DNA of 64,000 bases from Asticcacaulis sp. Its GTDB lineage: Bacteria; Pseudomonadota; Alphaproteobacteria; Caulobacterales; Caulobacteraceae. The notes beneath the pieces are model-generated. The model was not told where the DNA came from, made no database searches, and saw only the letters and a program-made list of their open reading frames with translations. The translations under genes and the position numbers were made by a program. Numbering within the stretch: position 1 is the first letter of the stretch; the number at the start of each line of letters is the position of its first letter. Location of the stretch: contig JANQAC010000001.1 in NCBI GenBank assembly GCA_024707255.1, positions 1,798,001 to 1,862,000 of the forward strand, written 5' to 3'. Shown piece after piece: positions 36,354 to 45,125 of the stretch.

Positions 36354-36900
36354 GCTTTTCCATCCGCCGGTAAAGCGCGGCTCGTGTCACGCCCAGATCC
36401 TTCGCTGCCTGCGAGATATTGAACTGATGGCGGTTGAGCGCTTCGCGGATCAGTTCCTTTTCGGAGCGCTCCAGGTTCAGATCCTGCGGGGGCGGCGGGA
36501 CGGCAACGACGCGTGGCGCCTCCAGCGCGGCCCGGATAGAGGCGATGAAGCGGTCATTGTTCCATGGTTTGACGACGAAATCCTGCGCCCCCATCCGCAT
36601 GGCCTGGATAGCGATATTCATGCCGGAATGGCCGGTCACGACCACCACGGGCAGGGCGGGGGTCAGCGCCATCTGCTCGGCCAGGAATTTCAGGCCCGCC
36701 TCGCCTGAGGTGTCGCCGCGCCGGTAATTGAGATCGAGCAGCAGGATATCGACCGGCGTGGCCGCCAGCTTTTCGCGCGCCTCGTCGGGTGTCTGCGCCT
36801 TGACCAAGGTAAATCCGTGACGCAGCAAAACCAGCTCAGCCGCATCGAGAATATCGGCGTCGTCATCGAGAAACAGGGCGGTCAGGGGCGGCTTGGTCAT
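36343..36900 (-). CDS. ActR/RegA-like response regulator with Fis-type helix-turn-helix
   Basis: 185 residues from ATG 36900. The receiver has FLDDDADILDAAE, phosphoacceptor in ILLLDLNYRRGDTSG (with an inserted loop), VTGHSGMNIAIQAMRMGAQD and VKPW. After a proline linker (VAVPPPPQ) comes a Fis-like HTH (EALNRHQFNISQAAKDLGVT RAALYRRM). There is no AAA+ domain, so it is not a sigma-54 activator. It is divergent from the HlyD/ABC efflux operon at 37018, its probable target. Confidence 0.9.
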   Translation of the reverse strand: MTKPPLTALFLDDDADILDAAELVLLRHGFTLVKAQTPDEAREKLAATPVDILLLDLNYRRGDTSGEAGLKFLAEQMALTPALPVVVVTGHSGMNIAIQAMRMGAQDFVVKPWNNDRFIASIRAALEAPRVVAVPPPPQDLNLERSEKELIREALNRHQFNISQAAKDLGVTRAALYRRMEKHGL

Positions 36901-37017
36901 GTTCGGAATCGGACACTTTGGGGCGGGCGATTTCGGGAGTATGGGGTAAAAAATCACGAAAAGTCAAATAAAAATAGTAGTTTATGTCTATTGAAAAACC
37001 TGTGTTAGCTTCTTATC

Positions 37018-38307
37018 ATGCCCGATAGACCTCTGAATCCCGCCCGCACTGACCGCATCATCGCCAAACCGTGGTGGCGCCGCCGTCCGTTCCAGCTCGC
37101 CCTGGCCGCCGGTATGGTGGTAGTGGTCGCCCTTGGTGCCTTCGTCCTTTTGCCGCCGCCCAATACCGTCACGGTCGCCGCGGACAGCCTCGATACCGGC
37201 GAGGTCACCCGCGCGGCGTTCCAGGACTATGTTGCCCTGCGCGCCGCCGTTGAGCCGCTGGATATCACCTATATCACCGCCGAGACCAATGGCCGGGTCA
37301 TCAGCGTCGCGGCATCGGACGGCGTCATGGTCACGCCCGGTCAGCCTCTGGCCATGCTGGGCAATCCGGACCTGACGCTTCAGGTGTCGTCACGCGAGGC
37401 CGATATCTCCGCCCGCCTCAGCGATACCAATAACCAGTTGATGAATCTGCAAACCCAGCAACAGGCGAATGAGCAGGCCGTGGCCGATGTCGCCTACGCC
37501 CTGCACAGGGCCGAGGAGGAGCTGTCCAAGCGCCAGATGCTGCGCGAGCATGGCGTATACAACGATGCCGCCGTCCAGACCTATGTCGATGAAGTCGCCT
37601 ACCAGAAGCAACGCCTCGCTGCCTTGAAGAGCCAGCAGGCGCAGCAGTCGCAATTCTATGTCAGCCAGCGCCAGCAGATCCTCGCCAGCGCCAGTGACCT
37701 GCGCCAGAGCCGCGAAGAAGTCCGCCGCGGGCTGAACGCGCTCAATCTCACCGCACCCATTGCAGGGCGCCTGACCGATTTCAACCTCAAGCCGGGTCAG
37801 GCCGTGAAGATGGGCGATCCACTGGGTGAGGTCGATTCCGAAGGCACCTACAAGCTGAAGGCCGAGGTTGATGAATTCTACCTCAGCCGTCTGTCGGTCG
37901 GGCTGAAGGCCACCGCAAATGTCCACGGCAAGGACTTTGCTGTCCACATTAGCAAGGTATTCCCGCAGGTCAATAATGGCCGGATCACCGTCGAACTCGA
38001 ATTCGACCGGATGCCCGCCGACCTCAAACGCGGCGAAACTGTCGATGTCCGCCTGTCGCTCGGCGCCACGGAAATAGCGCTCCTGGCGCCTTCCGGCTCG
38101 TGGCTGAATGACAGCGGCGGTACTTCGATCTTCGTTCTGAACGCCAGCGGTGACAAGGCCAGCCGCCGCGCCGTCACCGTCGGCCGCCGCAATCCGGAAT
38201 ATGTCGAAATCCTTTCCGGCCTCAAGCCCGGCGAACACGTCGTCACCGGCGGCACGCAAAACCTCACCAAGGCCCAACACCTTCGTCTTACCCATCGCCT
38301 TCCCTAA
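37018..38307 (+). CDS. HlyD/RND-type periplasmic adaptor subunit of an efflux ABC system
   Basis: 429 residues. One N-terminal membrane helix (LALAAGMVVVVALGAFVLLP), then the biotinyl-lipoyl-like segment (AETNGRVISVAASDGVMVTP), a long coiled-coil hairpin rich in Gln (about 125-230), the returning lipoyl half (LTAPIAGRLTDFNLKPGQAV) and beta-barrel segments ending GLKPGEHVVTGGTQNL. It bridges the inner-membrane ABC permease to an outer-membrane channel. No clear SD precedes the ATG. First gene of a three-gene operon. Confidence 0.9.
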   Translation: MPDRPLNPARTDRIIAKPWWRRRPFQLALAAGMVVVVALGAFVLLPPPNTVTVAADSLDTGEVTRAAFQDYVALRAAVEPLDITYITAETNGRVISVAASDGVMVTPGQPLAMLGNPDLTLQVSSREADISARLSDTNNQLMNLQTQQQANEQAVADVAYALHRAEEELSKRQMLREHGVYNDAAVQTYVDEVAYQKQRLAALKSQQAQQSQFYVSQRQQILASASDLRQSREEVRRGLNALNLTAPIAGRLTDFNLKPGQAVKMGDPLGEVDSEGTYKLKAEVDEFYLSRLSVGLKATANVHGKDFAVHISKVFPQVNNGRITVELEFDRMPADLKRGETVDVRLSLGATEIALLAPSGSWLNDSGGTSIFVLNASGDKASRRAVTVGRRNPEYVEILSGLKPGEHVVTGGTQNLTKAQHLRLTHRLP

Positions 38308-38320
38308 GCAAGAGCGCAAA

Positions 38321-39010
38321 ATGACCAACCTCATCGAACTCCAGGATATCACCCGCCTCTACCGCTCTGATGAGGTCGAGACCACGGCCCTTCACAATAT
38401 CTCGCTGCACATCAAGCGCGGAGAGTTTGTCGCCATCATGGGGCCTTCCGGCTGCGGAAAATCGACCTTGCTGAATATCCTCGGCACGATCGATCGCCCG
38501 ACCTCCGGCGCATACCTGTTTGATGGTGCCGACCTGGCGAAGATGAGCGAGAAAAACCTGGCAAAGCATCGCGCCCGCCATCTCGGCTTCATCTTCCAGA
38601 GCTTCAATCTGGTCGATGACCTGACCATCTATGAGAATATCGAACTGGGCCTGCTCTATCGCGGCGGCATCAAGGGCGGCCGCCGGCAGGCGATCGAAGG
38701 TGCCATGGACAAGGTCGGCATTGCGCATCGCGCCCGCCATTTCCCGCACCAGCTTTCCGGTGGCCAGCAGCAGCGCGCCGCCATCGCCCGCGCCATTGTA
38801 GGCGCCCCCGACCTGATCCTGGCGGATGAGCCGACCGGCAATCTCGATACCGAAAACGGCGCGCAGGTGATGGAAATCCTGAAGAGCCTGAACAAGGCGG
38901 GCGCTACCATCATCATGGTCACCCACTCGCAGAGCCATGCCGACCAGGCCAGCCGCCAGGTCGATATCCTCGATGGCCAGTTGGTCGCGTCTGTCGCTCA
39001 AGTTCTTTAG
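38321..39010 (+). CDS. MacB/LolD-type ABC transporter ATP-binding protein
   Basis: 229 residues from ATG 38321, 13 bp after the adaptor stop (the longer frame from 38150 overlaps the adaptor and is not used). Walker [11 protein letters not shown]-loop [14 protein letters not shown], signature [14 protein letters not shown], Walker [13 protein letters not shown] and H-loop VTHSQ are complete. The FNLVDDLT and GTIDRPTSG wording places it with the MacB/LolD mechanotransmission group that powers FtsX-type permeases. Confidence 0.94.
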   Translation: MTNLIELQDITRLYRSDEVETTALHNISLHIKRGEFVAIMGPSGCGKSTLLNILGTIDRPTSGAYLFDGADLAKMSEKNLAKHRARHLGFIFQSFNLVDDLTIYENIELGLLYRGGIKGGRRQAIEGAMDKVGIAHRARHFPHQLSGGQQQRAAIARAIVGAPDLILADEPTGNLDTENGAQVMEILKSLNKAGATIIMVTHSQSHADQASRQVDILDGQLVASVAQVL

Positions 39011-39022
39011 GAAGGTGCTGTA

Positions 39023-41467
39023 ATGCTGCGCTCCGCCTTCACCGCGTTTTTCCGCTCATTCATCCGCCATCCGCTTTATGCCCTGCTAAACCTGCTGGGC
39101 CTGAGCTTCGGCATCGCCGTCTTCATCGCGCTCAGCCTCTTCTATCGCTTCGAGACCAGTTACGAAAGCTGGAGTGCCGAACGACCGCATATCTATGAAA
39201 TGGGCACGCGCTATCATTTTCCAGGCATGGCTGAAGATATCTTCATGAGCGCCATGGGCGGCCTGACCGAGGAGATCAAGACCGTTTACCCGCAGATCGA
39301 GAGCACCCGCGACTGGTCCAATGGCGCGATCGTCCATAAGGGGGCCGACGTCTATAACGAACAGATCGAACTGGTTGACGGCAATTTCCTGGCCTTCTTC
39401 CGCGTGCCCATGCTGTACGGCGATGCGGCCACGGCGCTCAGCGATCCGTCGAAAGTGGTGCTCAGTGCAGGCATGGCGCGCAAGTATTTCGGTACGGTCA
39501 ACGCCATCGGGCGCACCATGACGCTGAACGACGAGGAGGGGCTAAAGACCTATACGGTCAGCGCCATCATTGCCGACCTGCCGAAAAATACCGACACCAA
39601 GCTGGACATGCTGCGCCTCCTGACGCCGCAGCGCACGGCGATGGAGCCCTATACCTGGCATAACTGGGGATCAGGGCAACTGGAAGCCTATTTCAAGTTC
39701 AAAACGCCTGCGCAGGCCAGTGCCTTTGCGCGGCAGTTGCCGGCCTTTACCGACCGTCAGATTGGTCAGAAATTCGGTACCGATGTCACGCCGCACAAGA
39801 TTCTCGAACTGGTACTGGTGCCATGGGCCGATAAGCACCTGGTCGATCCAAAGCTGAAAGCGGCCATTATCTCGCTGGGCGTGGTCGGCATTGTGGCGCT
39901 GGTTCTGGCTTTGATCAACTATGTCAACCTGGCAACGGCGCGGGCGGGTCTGCGGGCACGCGAGGTGGCGGTGCGCAAGACCCTGGGCGCGCCGCCCACG
40001 AGCCTGCGCCTGCAATTCCTTGTCGAGGCTCTGTTGACCATGCTTCTGGCCTTTCTTGTGGCGCTGTCGCTCGTCGAACTGAGCCTGCCGCTGATCAACA
40101 GCGCCGGTGGCCTTTTTCTCAAGCTCGATTATCAGACAGATATCACCTGGCTCATGAGCGTGCTGGGCGTCGTGCTGGCGGCAGGTCTGGTGGCGGCCCT
40201 CTATCCGGCCTTTGCCCTGGCGGCTTTCAAGCCGGCCCAGGTCCTGGCGTCGAGCCGAACACCAGGCGGCGGCCGCATGGCGGGATTTCTTCGTGTCGGC
40301 CTGGCCATGGTGCAGTTCGCCGCCGTGGCCGTCGCCTTTGTCCTGATCATGGGTTTCATGCTGCAAATTCAGCATATTCAGAATGCCGATATCGGCTTCC
40401 AGCGCGACAACCTGATGATCGTCAATTCGGTGCGTGACAATGCCGTCAGCCAGGCGCAACGTGACAGCTTCATCGCCGCAACCCGCACCTTGCCCGGTGT
40501 CAGCCACGCCGCCATCGCCAATGCGATTCCCGGTGACGGCAGCACGAGCAACAGTTCGAATATAGTGCGCCCCGGTCAGGTCGATAGCCCGACCCTGTCG
40601 CCAACGGTGAACTGGTCGATTGTGGGTGAGGATTATTTCCAGATGCTTGGCGCCAAGGTGCTGGCCGGGCGTGTCTTTGATGCGCAGCGCGGCGAGGACC
40701 AGAAGTGGGCCGACGGTGCGGATGACAAAAGCCGCGTTTACAATGTTGTCATCAGTCGGCGAGCCGCCAATGACATGGGCTTTGCCTCTCCGCAGGCCGC
40801 GCTGAACCAGACGGCCAAGTTCAACGATCGTCAGGTGCGTATCATCGGCGTGGTCGAGGACATGCGCTTCTATAATCCGAACGAGCGCATCCCGCCGAAG
40901 CTCTACCTGTTCGATATCCATGCTTCCTACGCCGTGGTAGGCATGGTGCGTTATCAGGGCCTGTCCGAGCCGAAGATGCGTGACCAATTGCGCAAGCTGT
41001 GGCGCCAGATCGCACCTGACGTGCCGTTCGATGCCACAAGCGCGGTCGAGAACCTCGACAAATATTACAAACCCGAACGCGACCGCACGCACCTGTTCAC
41101 CATCGGCGCCGGGATCGCCGCCCTGATCGGCTGTATCGGCCTCTATGGCATGGCGGCCTTCAATACCGGACGGCGGGTGCGCGAGATCGGCGTGCGCAAG
41201 GTGCTGGGCGCCTCCGCCGGCCAGGTGGTGGGCCTGCTGCTGGTGCAGTTCCTGCTGCCGGTGGCCCTGGCCAGCCTGATCGCCTGGCCGCTGGGCTGGC
41301 TGGCCCTGCAACGCTGGCTGATGCAGTTCGATGACGCCATCGCCATGCCGCTGTGGATCTTCCCGGTGGCCTCAGTGGCGGCCCTGCTGATCGCCCTGGT
41401 GACGGTGGCCGGCGTGGCCTTTGGCGCCGCCCGGACCGAACCGGGCAAAGCCCTTAGGCATGAGTAA
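39023..41467 (+). CDS. Double-length FtsX/MacB-type ABC transporter permease
   Basis: 814 residues, 12 bp after the ATPase gene. Two tandem halves each have a membrane helix, a periplasmic MacB core and an FtsX domain. The first FtsX block is near 290-410 (LATARAGLRAREVAVRKTLG), the second core near 425-690 and the last FtsX block near 695-800 (MAAFNTGRRVREIGVRKVLG). The duplicated E-x-A/G-V-R-K-x-LGA motif contacts the ATPase. Such permeases with an HlyD partner export peptides, lipids or antibiotics. The substrate is unknown. Confidence 0.92.
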   Translation: MLRSAFTAFFRSFIRHPLYALLNLLGLSFGIAVFIALSLFYRFETSYESWSAERPHIYEMGTRYHFPGMAEDIFMSAMGGLTEEIKTVYPQIESTRDWSNGAIVHKGADVYNEQIELVDGNFLAFFRVPMLYGDAATALSDPSKVVLSAGMARKYFGTVNAIGRTMTLNDEEGLKTYTVSAIIADLPKNTDTKLDMLRLLTPQRTAMEPYTWHNWGSGQLEAYFKFKTPAQASAFARQLPAFTDRQIGQKFGTDVTPHKILELVLVPWADKHLVDPKLKAAIISLGVVGIVALVLALINYVNLATARAGLRAREVAVRKTLGAPPTSLRLQFLVEALLTMLLAFLVALSLVELSLPLINSAGGLFLKLDYQTDITWLMSVLGVVLAAGLVAALYPAFALAAFKPAQVLASSRTPGGGRMAGFLRVGLAMVQFAAVAVAFVLIMGFMLQIQHIQNADIGFQRDNLMIVNSVRDNAVSQAQRDSFIAATRTLPGVSHAAIANAIPGDGSTSNSSNIVRPGQVDSPTLSPTVNWSIVGEDYFQMLGAKVLAGRVFDAQRGEDQKWADGADDKSRVYNVVISRRAANDMGFASPQAALNQTAKFNDRQVRIIGVVEDMRFYNPNERIPPKLYLFDIHASYAVVGMVRYQGLSEPKMRDQLRKLWRQIAPDVPFDATSAVENLDKYYKPERDRTHLFTIGAGIAALIGCIGLYGMAAFNTGRRVREIGVRKVLGASAGQVVGLLLVQFLLPVALASLIAWPLGWLALQRWLMQFDDAIAMPLWIFPVASVAALLIALVTVAGVAFGAARTEPGKALRHE

Positions 41468-41473
41468 TAATAG

Positions 41474-42508
41474 TCAGTCTATCAGCGTCCCGACCCAATT
41501 CTGGAACGCCGCAACGGCCGTCTCATGCTTCGGCGAGAGACGGCCAGTGTCGTAGACCCCGGCATCGAGATTTTGCTGCACCTTCTCGGCGATCCATTTG
41601 TCCTCGGCCGTCACCTGATCGGACATGGCGATAGTGGCGTCCGGCACGGGCTCGCCATCGGGCGTCAGGTAGAGATAGTCGAGTTGGGTCTGTTTGTGCC
41701 CCACAGGCGACATGCGTTCGATCATCAAGCCGCGATTATAGACATTTATGCCGATATTGGGCCACAGCCAGCCCCACAGGCCATCATAGACCGCGCCTGA
41801 TTTCGGCGGGGCGTCGTGCAGCACGACCCGGCCATCGACCGTCACTCTGTATTGCTCGGAGACAATCTCGGCATCGAGCGAAGGGTGCATGGAAGGGACA
41901 TGATAGCCTTCGAGATAGTTCTCGACATAGGTCTTCCAGTTGCAGTCCAGCAGGTGCGTGCGGCGCAGAGCCACCTTGAGGCTCGACCAGTCGGTCTCAC
42001 CCAGACGGGCATCGAGCGGCGCCATCTGCATGGCCAGATCGGGCAAATTCTCGCCGATGCCGGCAAAGACGAGCCCGCGCCAAACCTGCAACCGGATCGG
42101 ATAGAGGCCGTATTCGCGCGGGTCGAAATCCGACGCCGCGCCGAAATCGCGGGCGGTGCGCAGCCGGCCATCCAGCGTATAGCGCCAGCCGTGGTACTGG
42201 CAGGTCAGGTAGCCGTCACAGGTGCCGGAGTCTTCGCGGGTCAGCGGTCCGGCGCGATGGCGGCAGACATTGTGAAAGGCGCGTAAAGTCCCGTCATCAC
42301 CGCGAACGATGACTACAGGATAGCCAGCCAGCACATCGGCACGCCAGTCCCGCGGGTTGGCCAGGGCACTTTCATGCGTCAGGAACTGCCAATTATCGGC
42401 GAAGATCCGCTGGCGCTCGACCGGCCAGTACGTCGGATCGACATACCATTTCGCCGGGGCCGTCACAGGGGAACGGGTCTTCGCGGGGCTGTCTGCCGTA
42501 TCCATCAT
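41474..42508 (-). CDS. Rieske-type ring-hydroxylating oxygenase, large subunit
   Basis: 344 residues. The Rieske cluster is bound by CRHRAG and, 17 residues on, CQYHGW (C-x-H, C-x2-H). The mononuclear iron site follows in NYLEGYHVPSMHP, with the bridging and ligand residues typical of the group that includes carnitine and betaine oxygenases. No ferredoxin or reductase gene is adjacent. The start overlaps the stop of the APC permease by four bases, so permease and oxygenase act together, presumably on an imported amine or amino acid (inference). Confidence 0.88.
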   Translation of the reverse strand: MMDTADSPAKTRSPVTAPAKWYVDPTYWPVERQRIFADNWQFLTHESALANPRDWRADVLAGYPVVIVRGDDGTLRAFHNVCRHRAGPLTREDSGTCDGYLTCQYHGWRYTLDGRLRTARDFGAASDFDPREYGLYPIRLQVWRGLVFAGIGENLPDLAMQMAPLDARLGETDWSSLKVALRRTHLLDCNWKTYVENYLEGYHVPSMHPSLDAEIVSEQYRVTVDGRVVLHDAPPKSGAVYDGLWGWLWPNIGINVYNRGLMIERMSPVGHKQTQLDYLYLTPDGEPVPDATIAMSDQVTAEDKWIAEKVQQNLDAGVYDTGRLSPKHETAVAAFQNWVGTLID

Positions 42509-43908
42509 TTTTTTCCTTTTGCGCGCAATATGTGCGCACCATAGATCAGGGCGCCGACGGCGATCATCACCGCAGACGCCACCAGCAGCTTCAGGAAGGC
42601 CATCACCGGGTGCGGATCTTCCGGACTTGGCACCAGGCTGCCGAAGATGGCGCTCAGCACCATGACAATGCCCAGCATCGCCAGAAGCATCGCCCAGGGC
42701 TTTCCCCCCGGCGTGCGGAAATCCAGCCCCGTCGCATCACGCTTTTGCACGATCATATAGGCGGCGAACATCCACAGATAGGGGATCATGAAGGTGATCA
42801 CGCCCATGGCGACCACAAAGTCATAGGCGCCGGCGACTGTCGAGCCCAAGGCGCTGAGGGCCAGCACGGCGATGGTCAGCAGGGCCTGTATCCAGATGGC
42901 GATTACAGGCGCGCCGGTCTTCGGGTCGAGCCGCCCAACCGCCGCGGGCAGCATCCGGTCGACGCCGACAGCGAAAGGCAGGCGGGCCGCCGCACCGAAC
43001 CAGGCGCTTAAGCCGCCCAGCAGGGACAGGCCGACAATGACCAGAAACAGAGGCTGGGCCGCCGCCAGGTGCAGTTTAGCCAGCGCCACGCCGATCGCTT
43101 CGGGAAGGCCGCCCAGCCGCGAGGCCAGGGCTTGCGGCACGATCATCAGCATGGCGCCGGTGCCGATGGCGTATCCCAGTGTCTGCAATATGGCCAGCAG
43201 GCCCAGAGCGCGCACAACAGTCCTTACCCCGCCCTTTACCTCATTGCGCATCAGGGCCACGCCTTCGACGCCGGCATAGGCGAACAACATGCTCGACCAT
43301 AGTATGGCGCCGTTGGCATTGAGCGGCGGCAGATAGCTGGCTGCGGCGAAATCGGTGGCGGCGCCGTCGCGGCCGCTGAGGTAAAATCCGGTGGCGATGA
43401 TGAAGACAAGCAGCGAAATCGACATGGCGGCGCCGATCACCGGCAGCCACTTGCCGACGCCGAAGCCGCGCGCGTGCATCAGCGCCACGATAATGACCAG
43501 CAGAGATGTCGCGGCGAAAGCGCCCGCCGGTTGCGCGAGGACGAGGCCCAGAGGCGCCCCCCACCCGGTGGCGACCAGCGCACGTCCGAACAGGTTGACG
43601 ATGAAGAACAGCAGGCTGGCAAAATAGGGCAGATTACACGCCCAGTAGAGCCAGCCGCACAGAAAGCCGGCGAACGGGCCCTGGGTTTCGCGCGTCCAGG
43701 CGTAGATGGCGCCCTCTTCGGGAAAACGGGCGGAAAGCTCCAGTGTGGCCGTAACGAGTGGAATGAGGAACAGCACGGCGGCGGCGATCCATATCGGCAG
43801 GGCCACCGGGCCGGTCGCCGCGCCGGTGGCCAGCCATCGGATGCTGAAGTTCATCGCGGCGGCATAAAGCGTGATACCGAGGAGACCTGTTTTTTTCGCC
43901 GCCGTCAT
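42505..43908 (-). CDS. APC-family amino acid/amine permease
   Basis: 467 residues with about twelve membrane helices. The first helix region (GLLGITLYAAAMNFSIRWLA) and the helix-6-like segment (LWSSMLFAYAGVEGVALMRNEVKGG) are typical of the amino acid-polyamine-organocation superfamily. It shares an ATGA overlap with the Rieske oxygenase and lies 50 bp after the MOSC gene. Substrate not assignable. Confidence 0.88.
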   Translation of the reverse strand: MTAAKKTGLLGITLYAAAMNFSIRWLATGAATGPVALPIWIAAAVLFLIPLVTATLELSARFPEEGAIYAWTRETQGPFAGFLCGWLYWACNLPYFASLLFFIVNLFGRALVATGWGAPLGLVLAQPAGAFAATSLLVIIVALMHARGFGVGKWLPVIGAAMSISLLVFIIATGFYLSGRDGAATDFAAASYLPPLNANGAILWSSMLFAYAGVEGVALMRNEVKGGVRTVVRALGLLAILQTLGYAIGTGAMLMIVPQALASRLGGLPEAIGVALAKLHLAAAQPLFLVIVGLSLLGGLSAWFGAAARLPFAVGVDRMLPAAVGRLDPKTGAPVIAIWIQALLTIAVLALSALGSTVAGAYDFVVAMGVITFMIPYLWMFAAYMIVQKRDATGLDFRTPGGKPWAMLLAMLGIVMVLSAIFGSLVPSPEDPHPVMAFLKLLVASAVMIAVGALIYGAHILRAKGKK

Positions 43909-43958
43909 GATGCCATTCCCCGTGCCTCAGGGATGATTGCGCCGGTAACCGGAAATCG

Positions 43959-44447
43959 TCAAGCCACCGTCAGGGGATCGCCCAGGCGGACCATGCCGCC
44001 CTCAAGCACCCGCGCGGTAATGCCGCCATGACTGCGCACCGCGTTGTAACCGCCGGGGCCGAAGGTTTCCTCCATGCGTGAACAGGGGTGGCATTCGCCG
44101 GTCATTTCGAGCAGGGCCTCGCCGAGCCGGAATTGCCTGTCCTTCAGGGCCAGCAGATTGAGGCCGCGAATGACGATATTGCGCCGCAGTTGTTCGGGGG
44201 TCACGTCCTGGCTGAGATAGCTGGCAATGGCGGCGAGGTCCTCGCGCTGGATGAGCGTGACGTGGCGCGTACCGCGTTTCGGGTTGTTATAGTGGTCGCC
44301 GATGATGCCGGCCTGCGTATCCAGACCCACGCTATCCACCACCGTCATCGCGCCGCGCCGCTGCGGGCGCACGCCGATCCACTCCACCACGCCCGGCCGC
44401 ATCTGGGCGTTCAGCAGGTCTGCCAGAGGGGATTTCGGATTGAACAT
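43959..44447 (-). CDS. MOSC domain protein
   Basis: 162 residues consisting of one MOSC (molybdenum cofactor sulfurase C-terminal) domain: VEWIGVRPQRRGAM at the start, GIIGDHYN, RHVTLIQREDLAAIASYL, RNIVIRGLNLLAL and the cysteine motif MTGECHPCSRMEETFGPGGY. MOSC proteins bind Moco or handle sulfur transfer and N-hydroxylated compounds. It is first in the MOSC-permease-oxygenase unit and depends on the pathway to which moaA and mobA (26-28 kb) belong. Confidence 0.92.
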   Translation of the reverse strand: MFNPKSPLADLLNAQMRPGVVEWIGVRPQRRGAMTVVDSVGLDTQAGIIGDHYNNPKRGTRHVTLIQREDLAAIASYLSQDVTPEQLRRNIVIRGLNLLALKDRQFRLGEALLEMTGECHPCSRMEETFGPGGYNAVRSHGGITARVLEGGMVRLGDPLTVA

Positions 44448-44477
44448 GACGCAGACTATCCGGACGCTGATAAGACA

Positions 44478-45125
44478 TCAATCCTTTGCGGATAGCTTTT
44501 CCGCTTCGCCCATATCGGCATGAACGCGCGTCAGGACCACCGAGGCCGTCGCGATACGGTTCAGGCTTTCGCTGATCTGGGGCGCGTCGCTGTGCGTTTC
44601 AATAACCTGCGCCGACGCCAGAATATCGTTGAGTGGGCCGGTGATTTTCTGGCGCGACAGGCGCAAGATTCGATCCTTGAGATCATTGACCTTCTGCAGT
44701 GCATCAAGCTGTCCGCGCACCTGGCCTTCGGCGCGGGCATTGCGCAGCACATAGGCCAGTTGATGCGACAGCAACCGCCAGTTCAGTGGCTTGACGACGA
44801 ACGATGTGGCCCCCAGCGCAAAGGCGCGATCGACGGCCACCATGTCCTCGCGGCCGGTCACCACCACGATCGGCAGGTGCTTCAGTTGCTCGTCCCAGCG
44901 GATGCGTTCGATCAGTTCAAAACCATCCAGGCGCGGCATGTCGAGATCGACCAGGGCGATATCGATGCCGCCCTTTTGCAGGCGTTCCAACGCCACAAGG
45001 CCATCTTCCGCCACCTCGACCTCGACCGTCGGTGTCGCCAGGTGAACGATGGCGAATTCCCGCAGGATGGGATCATCGTCGGCCACCAGCACGCGGGCCG
45101 TCTCAAACTCGACAAAATGGGTCAT
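44478..45125 (-). CDS. Response regulator with a histidine-less DHp-like tail
   Basis: 215 residues from ATG 45125. Receiver about 10-125: VLVADDDPILREFA, phosphoacceptor in IALVDLDMPRLDGFEL, VTGREDMVAVD and VKPL. The tail (about 140-205) reads like a HisKA dimerisation helix pair (LKDRILRLSRQKITGPLNDI) but Lys and Ile stand where the phosphoaccepting His of H-D/E-L/I-R-T-P-L should be. It may dimerise or act as an adaptor. Its start overlaps the stop of the Tad-like gene (ATGA). Confidence 0.85.
   Translation of the reverse strand: MTHFVEFETARVLVADDDPILREFAIVHLATPTVEVEVAEDGLVALERLQKGGIDIALVDLDMPRLDGFELIERIRWDEQLKHLPIVVVTGREDMVAVDRAFALGATSFVVKPLNWRLLSHQLAYVLRNARAEGQVRGQLDALQKVNDLKDRILRLSRQKITGPLNDILASAQVIETHSDAPQISESLNRIATASVVLTRVHADMGEAEKLSAKD

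Noticed and set aside
36991..37019. Sigma-70 promoter TTGAAA-17-TATCAT ahead of the HlyD gene
   Set aside because: The -10 box would overlap the start codon, so a transcript from it would lack the ATG.
39671..41311. 546-codon minus-strand open frame
   Set aside because: Antisense shadow of the FtsX-type permease gene with no domain.
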